From Deltaproteobacteria bacterium (GTDB lineage Bacteria > Myxococcota > Kuafuiibacteriia > Kuafuiibacteriales > Kuafuiibacteriaceae): a stretch of DNA of 64,000 nucleotides. The stretch's first letter is position 1; every line of letters begins with the position of its first letter. The stretch spans positions 186,001-250,000 of the forward strand of contig JADJBV010000002.1 in NCBI GenBank assembly GCA_016703535.1, written 5' to 3'. Below, piece after piece: positions 26,370 through 35,498 of this stretch. Made by a program: the position numbers and the translations under genes. The notes beneath the pieces were generated by a model. That model worked only from the letters and a program-made list of their open reading frames with translations, had not been told where the DNA came from and did not search any database.

Positions 26370-27737
26370 ATGAGGGTGGCGGTACCGCTCAGCCTCCTTT
26401 GGGCCTGCGCCTGCGCCAGCGTCGGTGAACCACCGGCCTCGGATCCCGGGCAGAACGCCAGGGATTGGGAGTTGGCCCAGCTCGAGGTCTGTCGGACCGA
26501 AGGGGATCGGGCCTGCCTATTTTTGGCTCGGGACTGGCCCTACGCCCAGGGCGAGACCCGGGACCGGATGGCGACGGCCCTCCAGATCACGTGCGATCGA
26601 GGCAACGTCGACGGATGTCGGAGCCTGGCTGGACTGTTGGCGCAGGATCGCTCCCCCCGGGCGCTGGAGGTCGAGGAGCGGGCCTGCGTCCTGGGCGCCC
26701 AAGTGGAGTGCACGCAACTTTACTTGCGGCACGGCCTGCCCTCCCGGCCGGAGACCTACGATCCCGAACGAGCGATGCGGGCCGCGGAAGCGGCTTGTGG
26801 TCACGGTGATCCGACCCACTGCGAATACGTGCTCCGCATGGAGCAAGAGGGCCAGGTGTCGCCATCACCTGAACGACGTGATCGCACCGTGGCCCGGCTG
26901 GCCTGCGGACACTCGCGGCTCGAAGAGCCGGCTTGCCGCCTGAAGGTGGCCGCACGCTACGGCGTCTCGGCGGGTCGCCACGGCGCGCTCGATGTCGCTC
27001 GGGCTCGCCGCTTGTACAACGAACTCTGCGCCGAAGGGGTCATCGAGGCCTGCCACCCTGAAGCCGTCTACGCTTGGAGCGGTGAGGGGGGCCCCCGGGA
27101 TCGGAACCTGGCTCTGAGATTGTTGCAATCGAGTTGCGAAAGCGGACTGGGGCCGAGCTGCTTCTTGCTCGGTCGCATCGCCTTGACCAAGGGCCCGACC
27201 TACGCGCCGACCAAGGCGGCGGCGTACTTCGAGCGAGGTTGTGGCGATCAGCAGCCGTGCCTCCACGAAGCGGGGCTCCGCTTCGCCTACAAGGCCGAGT
27301 GGCGCTGGGCCGAAACCTTGCTCGAGAAGACCTGCCGAGCGGGCCAAGACTCGGCTTGTGGTGACCTCGGTCGGGTGCTGGTGTTGTCGCGTCGTCGCGC
27401 CCGAGAAGCGTTGGCCCTCCTCGATCGGGCTTGCACCCAAGGTGACTCGGCGGCGTGCCGGGCCGCGGCCCATCTCTCTCGTTCCGGCTCAACGGCCAAC
27501 CGGGCCGCTGCCGCTCGTTACGACCAGATGGCTCGAGGAGACGACCCAGCCCAAGAGCCCCTCACCACCACCATCAAGCGATCGCTCCGGGGTGAGGGGA
27601 GCCCGGGTGATGATCGCCTCACCACCGCGGTGATCGTCGGCACCGCGCTCCTCCCAGTTTGGCCGGTGTATTTTGCGGTCCTGGAGCGCCCGCCTCAGGG
27701 CTTTGGCTTCGAACACCATCACTTCCCCGACCCCTGA
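26370..27737 (+). CDS. Sel1-like Cys-rich repeat lipoprotein, longer paralogue
   Basis: 455 residues from the ATG at 26370, with AAGGGAG 4 bases upstream as ribosome site. The signal MRVAVPLSLLWACAC ends in a lipobox-like Cys. The body repeats a ~36-residue helical unit with paired Cys and small residues (ACERGxxxGC type), e.g. ITCDRGNVDGCRSLAGLL, AACGHGDPTHCEYVL, SSCESGLGPSCFLLGRIAL and RACTQGDSAACRAAAHLSR. This is the disulfide-containing Sel1/TPR-like pattern seen in Helicobacter Cys-rich proteins. A membrane-like helix near the C-terminus (TAVIVGTALLPVWPVYFAVL) is absent from the neighbour. A one-mismatch palindrome occurs at 26714. Confidence 0.88.
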   Translation: MRVAVPLSLLWACACASVGEPPASDPGQNARDWELAQLEVCRTEGDRACLFLARDWPYAQGETRDRMATALQITCDRGNVDGCRSLAGLLAQDRSPRALEVEERACVLGAQVECTQLYLRHGLPSRPETYDPERAMRAAEAACGHGDPTHCEYVLRMEQEGQVSPSPERRDRTVARLACGHSRLEEPACRLKVAARYGVSAGRHGALDVARARRLYNELCAEGVIEACHPEAVYAWSGEGGPRDRNLALRLLQSSCESGLGPSCFLLGRIALTKGPTYAPTKAAAYFERGCGDQQPCLHEAGLRFAYKAEWRWAETLLEKTCRAGQDSACGDLGRVLVLSRRRAREALALLDRACTQGDSAACRAAAHLSRSGSTANRAAAARYDQMARGDDPAQEPLTTTIKRSLRGEGSPGDDRLTTAVIVGTALLPVWPVYFAVLERPPQGFGFEHHHFPDP

Positions 27738-27826
27738 GCCGGGTTCTTCCCAGCAACATCCACCCGATGCCGGTGGTTGCGGTCACCTTTCATAAGGATC
27801 GGGGCCCTGCGGACACTAAACAAACG

Positions 27827-28600
27827 ATGGCCCTTCGCACCTTGGCTCGATCCCACTGCCTTGGCCTCTTGCCCCTCCTTGAGGTGTTGGCCTGCGCGAC
27901 TGCACCCGAGCCACCGCCGGCGCCCAAAGAAGATCGGGCCCTGCTTTGGACCCGCAACAAGTTGACCCAATGCCAAGCGGGCCGCGACGACGTCTGCCTG
28001 ACGTTGGCTCAAGAGTGGCCTTACGCCCAGGGCGAAAACCGGGCCCTGATGGAACAAGGCCTGACCATCGCCTGCGAACGCGGCCACGCCCAAGGTTGTC
28101 GCAGCCTCGGGCAACTGTTGGCCCGGACCTCCTCGATCGCTTCGGCCCAGGCCCTCGAACGCTCCTGTCAGCTCGGTCAGATCGGCGAGTGCACCCAGCT
28201 GGTGATGAGCCACGGCCGCCCTCAACGCCCCGAGACCTACGAACCCGAAAGGGCCATGCGCGCCGCCGAACATGGTTGTGGCCACGGCGATCCCCAGCTC
28301 TGCGGTTGGGTGCTGGAGCTCGATCGCCTGGGCCGGGTGCCCCACTCGGACGAACGCCTCGATGGAGCCTTGGTCCAGCTCCACTGCCACGGTCGGCCCG
28401 CCACCGATCCCGAGTGCCGTCGCCAAGTGGGCCTCGCGTACAGCGGTCGCTTCGCCGGCTCGGATCAGATCGCCAACCCGGCCCGGGCCCGCACCTTCTT
28501 GGACGAGGCCTGTGAAGGCGGGGATGTCCAGGCCTGCCAACTTTCGGCCAAAGACCCACCGTCGAAGAGCGGCGGTGCCGGTCGCCCGCGCTCGCCCTGA
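27827..28600 (+). CDS. Sel1-like Cys-rich repeat lipoprotein, shorter paralogue
   Basis: 257 residues from the ATG at 27827. The signal ends at LEVLACATAP (lipobox). It matches the first ~half of the preceding gene almost motif for motif: LAQEWPYAQGENRALM, IACERGHAQGCRSLGQLLA, RPETYEPERAMRAAEHGCGHG. It then ends with DEACEGGDVQACQLSA and lacks the later repeats and the C-terminal membrane helix. This is a tandem duplication followed by truncation or by extension of the other copy. Both proteins are probably anchored in the periplasm-facing membrane and serve as protein-interaction scaffolds. Confidence 0.87.
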   Translation: MALRTLARSHCLGLLPLLEVLACATAPEPPPAPKEDRALLWTRNKLTQCQAGRDDVCLTLAQEWPYAQGENRALMEQGLTIACERGHAQGCRSLGQLLARTSSIASAQALERSCQLGQIGECTQLVMSHGRPQRPETYEPERAMRAAEHGCGHGDPQLCGWVLELDRLGRVPHSDERLDGALVQLHCHGRPATDPECRRQVGLAYSGRFAGSDQIANPARARTFLDEACEGGDVQACQLSAKDPPSKSGGAGRPRSP

Positions 28601-28630
28601 GGCCTCGTCCACGCTCGGACATTCGGAGGG

Positions 28631-28663
28631 CTCCCGCCTGCGGCTTTACAAGGCTGGCGGGAG
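28631..28663 (+). terminator. Candidate hairpin after the Sel1-like pair
   Basis: CTCCCGCC at 28631-28638 pairs perfectly with GGCGGGAG at 28656-28663 across a 17-base loop, 30 bases after the upstream stop and 20 before the next ATG. The downstream T-run is weak (GATTTCCTG), so termination efficiency is uncertain. Confidence 0.4.
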
Positions 28664-28683
28664 GGTGATTTCCTGTTGGGCAC

Positions 28684-29949
28684 ATGGATCGGCGGCTCCT
28701 GTTGCTCTGCTCCCTCGGGGCCTTCGCCTGCGACTCGCGCCGTGAGCCCAACCCGCCGCCGGTGATCGTGCCGACCGGCAAGGTCGAGTTGACCGTCACC
28801 GCCTTGGGCCAAGCGCTGGAGGTCGGGGGCCGGGCCGTGCCGGTGGGTCGGATCTTTCACCGGGTGACCTTGCGGCTCCGCAACCGACGTTCGCTGGCCG
28901 AACCCGCGGGCTACGAGCAGTTCAAGTTGATCACCGATCTCACCGGCGGGCCCCACCGCCCTGCGCCAGAGTCCGCAACTTTGCCCATGGCCTGTGCACC
29001 GGGGACGGTGGCGGCCGGGGCCGAACGGGTGTGTGAGGTCGTCTTCGAGACCGCCAGCGATCGCCAGCCGATGCGCCTCGACTACGACTCGGGGGACGGC
29101 GTCACCGCCCAAGCCTCCTTCGTGGGCATCCAACCGCCACCGCCGGTGTGCCCCACTCGATCGGCCGAAGACACCTTCGCCGCCTGCACGGACGGCTGCA
29201 ACAACGACGGCGATCCCTATCAAGACTGTGACGACTCGGACTGCTGCACCCTGCGCCAAGATTGTCCGACCACCTCCTATTGCGGAGCCAACGCGCCCGA
29301 GTGCATCGCCGGCCCCGAGATCCGCTACTCCAGCTGCACCGACGCCTGCGACAATGAAGGCGACGGCTACCTCGACTGCGGCGATCTCGATTGTTGTGGG
29401 CTCCTGGACTGCGCCGCCGATACCTACTGCGGCACCCAACCCGATCCATTCAGTGGAACGATCGTCTTCGACGACGTGGCCGTGGGGCGGATCGATCCCA
29501 CCACCTTGTTGGCCGGCCCCAACCCCTGTCGGGCCCCAGCGTTGGTTGAGGTGGTGCGGACCCGAGACGGCGACACGCTGGAGGTTTTGGTCTTGAGCAC
29601 GGGGCAAGAAGAGGCGATCCGCTTGATCGGCGCCGACACCCCCGAGATCGCCCACACCGGCCAACCAGCCCAGTGTTACGGCAACGAGGCTCGAGACTTC
29701 ACCCGCCAGTTCGTCGGCCATCGCCTGTGGTTGACCTTCGACGGGGACTGCGTCGATCCCTTCGACCGGACCTTGGCCTATGCCTACTACGGTCCCGACA
29801 CCACCAAGATGCTCGAACGCCAGCTCCTGCGCCGCGGTTACGCGCGCCCGCTCCCCTTCCCCGACACCGCCGCCTTCGAAGCCCAGTTCGCTGCCGACCA
29901 GGCAGTGGCCCAAAGTCGGGGCCTCGGTCTGCACCAAGCCTGTCCTTGA
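28684..29949 (+). CDS. Secreted lipoprotein with Cys-rich repeats and C-terminal thermonuclease (SNase) domain
   Basis: 421 residues. Signal peptide with lipobox (LGAFACDS). Residues ~30-150 form a beta domain of unknown type. A Cys-rich linker follows with two copies of a calcium-binding-like motif (DGCNNDGDPYQDCDDSDCC and DACDNEGDGYLDCGDLDCC), typical of Myxococcota surface proteins. The last ~140 residues are a staphylococcal-nuclease domain: VRTRDGDTLEVLV, then IRLIGADTPE with the catalytic Arg and Glu, and FDRTLAYAY with the second Arg. All catalytic residues appear present, so it is probably an active calcium-dependent nuclease displayed on the cell surface. Confidence 0.92.
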   Translation: MDRRLLLLCSLGAFACDSRREPNPPPVIVPTGKVELTVTALGQALEVGGRAVPVGRIFHRVTLRLRNRRSLAEPAGYEQFKLITDLTGGPHRPAPESATLPMACAPGTVAAGAERVCEVVFETASDRQPMRLDYDSGDGVTAQASFVGIQPPPPVCPTRSAEDTFAACTDGCNNDGDPYQDCDDSDCCTLRQDCPTTSYCGANAPECIAGPEIRYSSCTDACDNEGDGYLDCGDLDCCGLLDCAADTYCGTQPDPFSGTIVFDDVAVGRIDPTTLLAGPNPCRAPALVEVVRTRDGDTLEVLVLSTGQEEAIRLIGADTPEIAHTGQPAQCYGNEARDFTRQFVGHRLWLTFDGDCVDPFDRTLAYAYYGPDTTKMLERQLLRRGYARPLPFPDTAAFEAQFAADQAVAQSRGLGLHQACP

Positions 29950-29992
29950 GGTCGGGGCCCAACTCCTTCGCCGCGAGATATAGTGAAGGTCG

Positions 29993-31032
29993 GTGCCGAG
30001 GACCATCCTTACACCCCTGTTGCTTGGGCTTGCGCTCACTGCCCGGCCGGCCGCGGCGGCGCCTCCCCCGCCAGGCCTTCAGCTGTTGCCATCACCCCTC
30101 GCCACCGAGCTGGCGCCCCTCTTGATCGAAGAGCTGGGACCGTCGGCCTTGGTTTCGCAAGGTAGCTTGCAGTTGCAGGTGATCGAAGACGGTGGTGATC
30201 TTCACCTGACCTTGTCGCGGACTGGGCAGGTGGTGCTCGATCGCCGCTTCCCCTTCGGCTCGGACCGCCTGGCGACCCTGCGAGCCGCCGTCTTGGCGAT
30301 CGCCGAAGCCGCCGCCTCGAGGCCCCTCCGCCCCCTCCGCCCCCTCCGCCCTCCAAGGCCCCACTCGACCCGCCGGCACCCCCACCCATCTCGCCCCCTC
30401 CGTCCCCTCCCGCGCCTCCTCCGCAGAACGAAGAGGAAGCCGGTGGCCCTCGGATCACGTTGGCCCCGGTGTTCGCCGAGCCGGCCCGATGGTGGGGCGG
30501 CGTCAACGTCGGTCTGCTTTGGGCCGGGGCCGCGCCCCAGCTGGGCCTCGAGCTGCGGGGCGCCCGCCGGCTCGGCGACTTCTACGTGGGGGCCAACGCC
30601 GGCCTCCACGGATTGGTGTGTTGTGAAGCCGAGGTCGCGAGCGACGGAGGTCCGGCCCTCGAAGGTCAATTCTTGATCTTCACCTCCCGCGTCGAAGCCG
30701 AGTGGCGGCCACTTCACGTCGCGGGGCTCGAGCTCGGCTTGGGGTTGGCCGCGGGCGCCGAGTGGATCCAGATCGACGCTCGACCCGCCCTCTTTCCGGG
30801 CGATGAGGTCCGCTCCCAGACCTCGACCTGGACCGGCGTGGGCCGGGCCGGTGCCCTGGTTCGGGGGCCCCTTTTTTCGTGGCTGGCCTGGGTGGCCCGG
30901 GCCGGTGTGGAGGTCCGCAGCAGCCCGGTGGGGGTGGTCTTGCCTGACGGATTCCCCATTCAAACCGAGGCCTTGGGGGCGCAGCGGTTTGCGCCCTATT
31001 TCAACTTGGGCGTGGAGGCCGGTTGGTTTTGA
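29993..31032 (+). pseudogene. Envelope beta-barrel-like protein split by a -1 frameshift in a Pro-rich linker
   Basis: A GTG at 29993 (ribosome site GAAGG) opens a secreted protein (signal LLLGLALTARPAAAA) that runs to about residue 105 (LATLRAAVLAIAEAAA). Near 30310-30350 the run of CCCCTCCGC units disrupts the frame. From there the -1 frame continues sensibly as a Pro-rich linker (EAPPPPPPPP, then PAPPP and SPPPSPPAPPP) and a ~190-residue beta-rich domain (WWGGVNVGLLWAGAAPQLGL ... FNLGVEAGWF) ending in Phe like an outer-membrane barrel. Joined, this is a ~345-residue OmpA/PEGA-style protein. A sequencing slip in the C-runs, a real mutation, or programmed slippage would all fit. Confidence 0.72.
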
Positions 31033-31067
31033 AGGATCGGCCGCCGATCGGGAACCCAAAGGGTGGC

Positions 31068-31676
31068 ATGCGTTCCGCGGTCGCCGAGGGTTGGGGGCGT
31101 CTTTTCAGCCTCGTCTCCGAGTTGCCGGGGGGCCCCACCTTACGAGCCGAGACCAAGCCCGAAGTGAAGCCGACCCTAGAAGAGCTGTTCCACCGGCACG
31201 CCGGGGACGTCCATCGTTTGGTGTGGCGTCTCCTCGGCCCCGGCGCCAGCGCCGCCGACGTCGAAGACCTGAGCCAGCAGATCTTCATGGCGGTGCACAA
31301 GGCCTTGCCCAGGTTTCGCGGCGACAGCAAGGCCTCGACCTGGCTCTACGGCATCGCCACCCGCACCGTCTATCGTGAGCTCCGCAACCGCACTCGGCAT
31401 CGCCGCATGGTCGCCACCTTGGAGACCAACGCCGCTCTTCGGATCGAGGCCGCCCTCCAGGCCCGGGAGCTGGAGCACCGGGCCGAGTTGGCCAAGGTGT
31501 GGCGTTGTTTGCTGGCCCTCCACCCCAAAAAGCGGATCGTGTTTTTGCTCCACGAGCTGGAGGGCCTCTCGGGCCGAGAGATCGCCGATCGCCTCGAGAT
31601 CAACGAGTCGACGGTCCACACTCGGCTCTACTACGCGCGGCGGGAGCTGCAGCAGGCCCTGGAGGCGACGCCGTGA
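31068..31676 (+). CDS. ECF-type RNA polymerase sigma factor
   Basis: 202 residues from the ATG at 31068 behind AAGGG; an in-frame GTG at 31023 would overlap the previous gene. Region 2 is TLEELFHRHAGDVHRLVWRL with DVEDLSQQIFMAVHKALPRF and STWLYGIATRTVYRELR. Region 4 is LLHELEGLSGREIADRLEI and NESTVHTRLYYARRELQQAL. These are typical of sigma-70 ECF factors. It overlaps the anti-sigma gene by GTGA, so both are made together and the factor is expected to be held inactive until an envelope signal arrives. Confidence 0.96.
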   Translation: MRSAVAEGWGRLFSLVSELPGGPTLRAETKPEVKPTLEELFHRHAGDVHRLVWRLLGPGASAADVEDLSQQIFMAVHKALPRFRGDSKASTWLYGIATRTVYRELRNRTRHRRMVATLETNAALRIEAALQARELEHRAELAKVWRCLLALHPKKRIVFLLHELEGLSGREIADRLEINESTVHTRLYYARRELQQALEATP

Positions 31677-33028
31677 GCTGCCCACACCTCGACACGCACC
31701 TCTTGCCCGAGCTCGACCGGGAGACCCAAACCTTCTTGTCGATCCACGCCCAAACTTGTCCCGAGTGCCAACACCGCCTCGCCGTGCGCCGCAGGGCCTA
31801 CGCCGTGTTGGCCAGCGACGTCCCGCCTCTGACGCCCCGGGCCCAGGCCGCCCAGTGGGCCGAACTCGAGGCCGCCACTCAAACGCCGGCCGCACCCTCG
31901 TGGATCGGATGGGCCGTGGGCTTGGGCCTGGCGACCGCCGCGGGGGCCCTGGTTTTGGGCCTGTTTTTGCCGTCCCCACCCGAACCGTCCCCAACCGTCG
32001 AGATGGCCCGGGCCCCCAGCGAAAGTGGCGCGGCGCACCTCTTGCCCGGACAACGGCTGGAGTTCGGTGATCTGAGCGCCCGAGCAAAAGTGCAAGTTGA
32101 CTTGCAATTTCCAGAGGGGCCGACCGGTCGTCGGGTGGTGATCTTGGCGGGTGAGGTGGAGCTGGACGTGGCCAGCGCTCCGCCGGGTTGGTGGGTCGAG
32201 ACGCCCCACGGTGCCTTTCAGTTGGTGGCGGCCCGGGTCGAGTTGAACGTCGAACCGACCCGGACTCGAGCTCGGGTGCAGAGAGGCCAGGTTGAGCTCG
32301 ATCCGTCGCGGCCTGGCATCCAGTGGGACATCCCGCCCTCCACGCCGCCGACGGCCGCGGCCAACTTCGGCGCTCGCCCGCTGCCGCCCTCGCCCGGGCC
32401 CGCTCAACCCGCAGCCCCACTTCGAACCCCACCTCCCCGGGCCGATCGACAGGTCCTAGAAGAGGCCCGGTCCTTGATCGGCCACGACGACGAGCGGGCG
32501 GTGCAGATCGCGGAAGCCGTGATCGCCCGCCGCCCCGATGGTCCCACCGAAGTTGCGGCCCTGATGATCGCCGCCGATGGTTGGCGCCGCCGCGGTGGAA
32601 GAGATGAGGCCGCCGACTACTATCGACAGGCCGCCGAACACCCGATGGGCCAGGCCTTCGCCGAGGAGGCCACCCTCCGCCGGGCCACGCTGTTGACCGA
32701 GTTGGGCCAAGGTCGACGAGCCCTGGAGTTGCTCGAGCAGGCTCAGCTTCGCTTCGGAGCCCAGGGCAACCTCAGCCCCGAACGCAGCGCCGCCACCGCC
32801 CGTCTCCAGCTCGCCCAAGGGCGCCCAGCCGACGCGGCCTTGACCTTGTCCCGAGAGACCGGCGCCGATCGGGTCCTCGAGGAGCCCCGGGTGTTGGTGG
32901 CGGAGGCGTTGCTCGAGCGCGATCCCTCGACCGCCCGGGCCTTGGTCGAGCGGGTCGTCTCCGGGACCTTGGCCGAACGGGCCGCGCGGATCCGGGCCCA
33001 CACCAAGAATAATCGAGGGCTCAAATGA
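31673..33028 (+). CDS. Transmembrane anti-sigma factor fused to FecR-like and TPR domains
   Basis: 451 residues from the GTG that overlaps the sigma stop. The N-terminus carries a zinc anti-sigma motif, H-x3-C-x2-C in HAQTCPEC (near residue 25). One membrane helix follows (WAVGLGLATAAGALVLGLFL, ~85-105). Outside the membrane there is a FecR-like beta domain (HLLPGQRLEFG, VVILAGEVELDV, WVETPHGAFQLVAARVEL), a Pro-rich linker, and a C-terminal TPR-like region (AADYYRQAAEHPMGQAFAEE, LTELGQGRRALELLEQAQ). It probably holds the sigma factor at the membrane and senses the periplasm. An exact palindrome copy lies at 32092. Confidence 0.93.
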   Translation: MSCPHLDTHLLPELDRETQTFLSIHAQTCPECQHRLAVRRRAYAVLASDVPPLTPRAQAAQWAELEAATQTPAAPSWIGWAVGLGLATAAGALVLGLFLPSPPEPSPTVEMARAPSESGAAHLLPGQRLEFGDLSARAKVQVDLQFPEGPTGRRVVILAGEVELDVASAPPGWWVETPHGAFQLVAARVELNVEPTRTRARVQRGQVELDPSRPGIQWDIPPSTPPTAAANFGARPLPPSPGPAQPAAPLRTPPPRADRQVLEEARSLIGHDDERAVQIAEAVIARRPDGPTEVAALMIAADGWRRRGGRDEAADYYRQAAEHPMGQAFAEEATLRRATLLTELGQGRRALELLEQAQLRFGAQGNLSPERSAATARLQLAQGRPADAALTLSRETGADRVLEEPRVLVAEALLERDPSTARALVERVVSGTLAERAARIRAHTKNNRGLK

Positions 33029-33077
33029 AGAGACGAGGGCACTTCGGGGACTCAAGGGGCGAAAGAAGGTCCCCAAC

Positions 33078-34148
33078 ATGATTCATCGACTCGGCCCACT
33101 CTTGGCCATCCCGCTCGTGTTCGCTTGTACCGAAAAGTTGGTGCCTCTCGAAGAGGTCACCTCCACCACCTTGAGCGCTCAAGGCGGCAAGGCCCGCAGC
33201 GCCGCCGGGGAGCTGGAGCTCAACTTCCCGTCCGGTGTGTTGGCCAACGCCACCACCGTCCGCATCCGCACCGACCGCGGCGTGCACCCGCTGGCGGCCT
33301 CGCACAGCCTGGCGATCTACGAGTTGACCACCGATCCACCGATCACCAACTTCTCTCAGCCGGTGGAGCTGATCCTCGATCTCTCCCGGGCCAAAAGGGA
33401 TCGCTACGTGATCGCCAACTTCGACGGCGCGGCCCCGGCTCCTTTGGTGTCCACTTCCTTGAGCGCCACTCGGATCCGGGCCGAGCTCACCCACTTCTCT
33501 CGTTACGGCGCTTGGGTCGCCAGCAGCTCGACCGCGTGTCCGGCGACCTTCGACGACGCCACCGACCCCTGCTCGGTCGAAGGGCTGCGCTGCGAATACG
33601 GCCAAGAGTGCTGCTGCGGCCAGTGTTACCCGGCCCAGGTCGCGACCTGCAGCCAAGGCAGTTGGGCTCGGCTCAACACCGACGCTTGCCTGGGCGCCGC
33701 CATCACCTGCCCTGACTCAGGCCCTTCACCCGACGGCGGCGGCTGCAGCGGATCCCTGAGCTGCCTCGAGAGCTGCGGCGGCGACATCGTCTACCCGGCA
33801 GAGTGTGTGGATGGCGAGCTGCGTTGCCCCGGGCCCACCATCCCCTTCCCGGAGCTCGACGTCCGCTGCGCCGGGCAACACGGTGGGCCCTGCGTTCGGA
33901 CCAGCACCCCTGCCTGCCAAGGGATCTTGGCGTGCGCCAACAACGGTCGCTGCTACCCTCAGTGTTCGGGTGGCAACACCAACCACGAGGGTCGTTGCCG
34001 ACGGGAAGGCCCCATCCCCGGGTGCTGCACCGAAGAGGCCGTCGACGGACTCTGCGGGATCCTCGACCCTCAGTTCCAGTTTTGCCCCGAAGGCAGCATC
34101 GAACTGACCGTCTGCACTGCCTCATCCAGCGGCAGCTGCGGCGGCTGA
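33078..34148 (+). CDS. Cys-rich secreted lipoprotein
   Basis: 356 residues, signal ending in LVFACTEK (lipobox). Residues ~25-150 look like an immunoglobulin/ZU5-like beta domain (GELELNFPSGVLANATTVRI, VELILDLSRAKRDRY, ELTHFSRYGAW). The following 200 residues carry more than 25 Cys in clusters (CEYGQECCCGQCYPA, CIPGCC-like turns), implying many disulfides and a secreted or surface location. No catalytic motif is visible and the family is not recognised. It lies 49 bases after the anti-sigma gene, possibly part of its regulon. Confidence 0.8.
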   Translation: MIHRLGPLLAIPLVFACTEKLVPLEEVTSTTLSAQGGKARSAAGELELNFPSGVLANATTVRIRTDRGVHPLAASHSLAIYELTTDPPITNFSQPVELILDLSRAKRDRYVIANFDGAAPAPLVSTSLSATRIRAELTHFSRYGAWVASSSTACPATFDDATDPCSVEGLRCEYGQECCCGQCYPAQVATCSQGSWARLNTDACLGAAITCPDSGPSPDGGGCSGSLSCLESCGGDIVYPAECVDGELRCPGPTIPFPELDVRCAGQHGGPCVRTSTPACQGILACANNGRCYPQCSGGNTNHEGRCRREGPIPGCCTEEAVDGLCGILDPQFQFCPEGSIELTVCTASSSGSCGG

Positions 34149-34184
34149 GGTGGTCAAGGGCGCCCGAGCGGCCTACGATGGGGG

Positions 34185-35447
34185 ATGAGCAAAGATCGGG
34201 CCCAGGCCTTCGAGGCCGCCCTCAATGGCGTGTTGGGTGACTACCTGGCCGAACGTCACCCCGGCCTGGCGTTTGAGTTGGGCCTGCGACTGGACGGTCG
34301 CCCCCTGCCGCTCACCGCCGAAGCCCTCCAGCAGGCCTATCCGAACGGCAGCAAGCACCTGTGCCTGTTGGTGCACGGCAGCTCCTACGACGAGTCCTGC
34401 TGGGCGTACCCCGCGGATCCCGCGACCAACTACGGTCGCCTGCTCGAGGCCGAGTTCGGCGTGACGCCCTTGTACCTGCGCTACAACTCGGGCCTCCACA
34501 TCTCCCAGAACGGGCGAGCCTTGGCCGAGCTGCTGGAGCAACTCTACGAGGTGTATTCGCCGGGCATCTCCGAGCTCACCTTGTTGGGCCACAGCATGGG
34601 TGGGCTCTTGATCCGCAGCGCCCTCTACTACGGTGAGACCTTGGGCCACCGCTGGCGGGGCCGGGCCAAACGCGCCATTTACCTGGCCTCACCCCACCTC
34701 GGTTCACCCCACGAAAAGTTGGGGCAAGTGGTGACCAAGGTGCTCCACGCCATCCCGGATCCGGTGGTGCAGTTGGCCGGGAAGTTGGCGGAGCTGCGCA
34801 GCGCCGGCGTCAAAGACCTGCGGCACGGCAGCCTACTCGACCAAGACTGGTCTGGCGGCGAAGAAGGCCGCCCCAACGTCCTCCCGCTCCCCACCGATCT
34901 CGATCACTACCTGGCGGCCGCGACCCTCAACGAAGATCAGGATCACCTGCTCAGCCGAATGCTCGGCGACGCCCTGGTCCGCGTCCCGAGCGCCTTGGGC
35001 CCGGGTCGGCAGGCTGGCCTGCAGGCCGATCACCTGGCGATCTTCCCGGGCATGCACCACATGCAGATCGTGCATGATCCCCAGGTCTATCAACAACTCC
35101 GTGCATGGTGGGGCGCCACCGGGGCGGCGCCGGTCCAGGCCACCGCCCCCACCAACCCCACCTCGCCGGCCGCCACTCCGTCGTGGCAACGGCTGGCCGC
35201 CTATCGAGGGTTGGTGATCGACGCGGTCGAACACGGCGTCACCGCCATCCAGGAAGTGCAAGAGAAGTTGACCCAACGCCCCTACGACGTCTTGCAGCAA
35301 GTGCCGCCGTTGGAGGCCCCGGTGAAGGTGGTCCGGGCGGTCCACTACGGCGTCATGCGCGGCAGCTACCGCACCATCCGGATGATCAACCGCCTCACCG
35401 GCGACGCCCTGGCCAAGGTCTTGGGCGAACCCACCAAACCCGAGTAG
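34185..35447 (+). CDS. Alpha/beta hydrolase (lipase/PGAP1-like esterase)
   Basis: 420 residues, apparently cytoplasmic (no signal). The oxyanion loop is LCLLVHGSSYDESCW and the nucleophile elbow is LTLLGHSMGGLLIRSALYY, with Ser in GHSMGG. A likely catalytic His lies in FPGMHHMQIVHD. The HPHLGSPHEKLGQ-like stretch (YLASPHLGSPHEKLG) is typical of PGAP1/lipase members acting on long acyl chains. The ~130-residue C-terminal part (from PTNPTSPAATPSW) is Pro-rich then helical and may mediate membrane or protein contact. TACGAT at 34174-34179 ends five bases before the ATG, with TGGTCA 17 bases further up. Confidence 0.9.
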   Translation: MSKDRAQAFEAALNGVLGDYLAERHPGLAFELGLRLDGRPLPLTAEALQQAYPNGSKHLCLLVHGSSYDESCWAYPADPATNYGRLLEAEFGVTPLYLRYNSGLHISQNGRALAELLEQLYEVYSPGISELTLLGHSMGGLLIRSALYYGETLGHRWRGRAKRAIYLASPHLGSPHEKLGQVVTKVLHAIPDPVVQLAGKLAELRSAGVKDLRHGSLLDQDWSGGEEGRPNVLPLPTDLDHYLAAATLNEDQDHLLSRMLGDALVRVPSALGPGRQAGLQADHLAIFPGMHHMQIVHDPQVYQQLRAWWGATGAAPVQATAPTNPTSPAATPSWQRLAAYRGLVIDAVEHGVTAIQEVQEKLTQRPYDVLQQVPPLEAPVKVVRAVHYGVMRGSYRTIRMINRLTGDALAKVLGEPTKPE

Positions 35448-35498
35448 CGGACCTTTCCCGACCTCGTCCCCTCGGACACTCAACCGTGGTCCAAGACT

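Noticed and set aside
35273..35287. CTTGC-A-GCAAG near the hydrolase C-terminus
   Set aside because: The half-sites are in reversed order with a different spacing, so it is not the same element.
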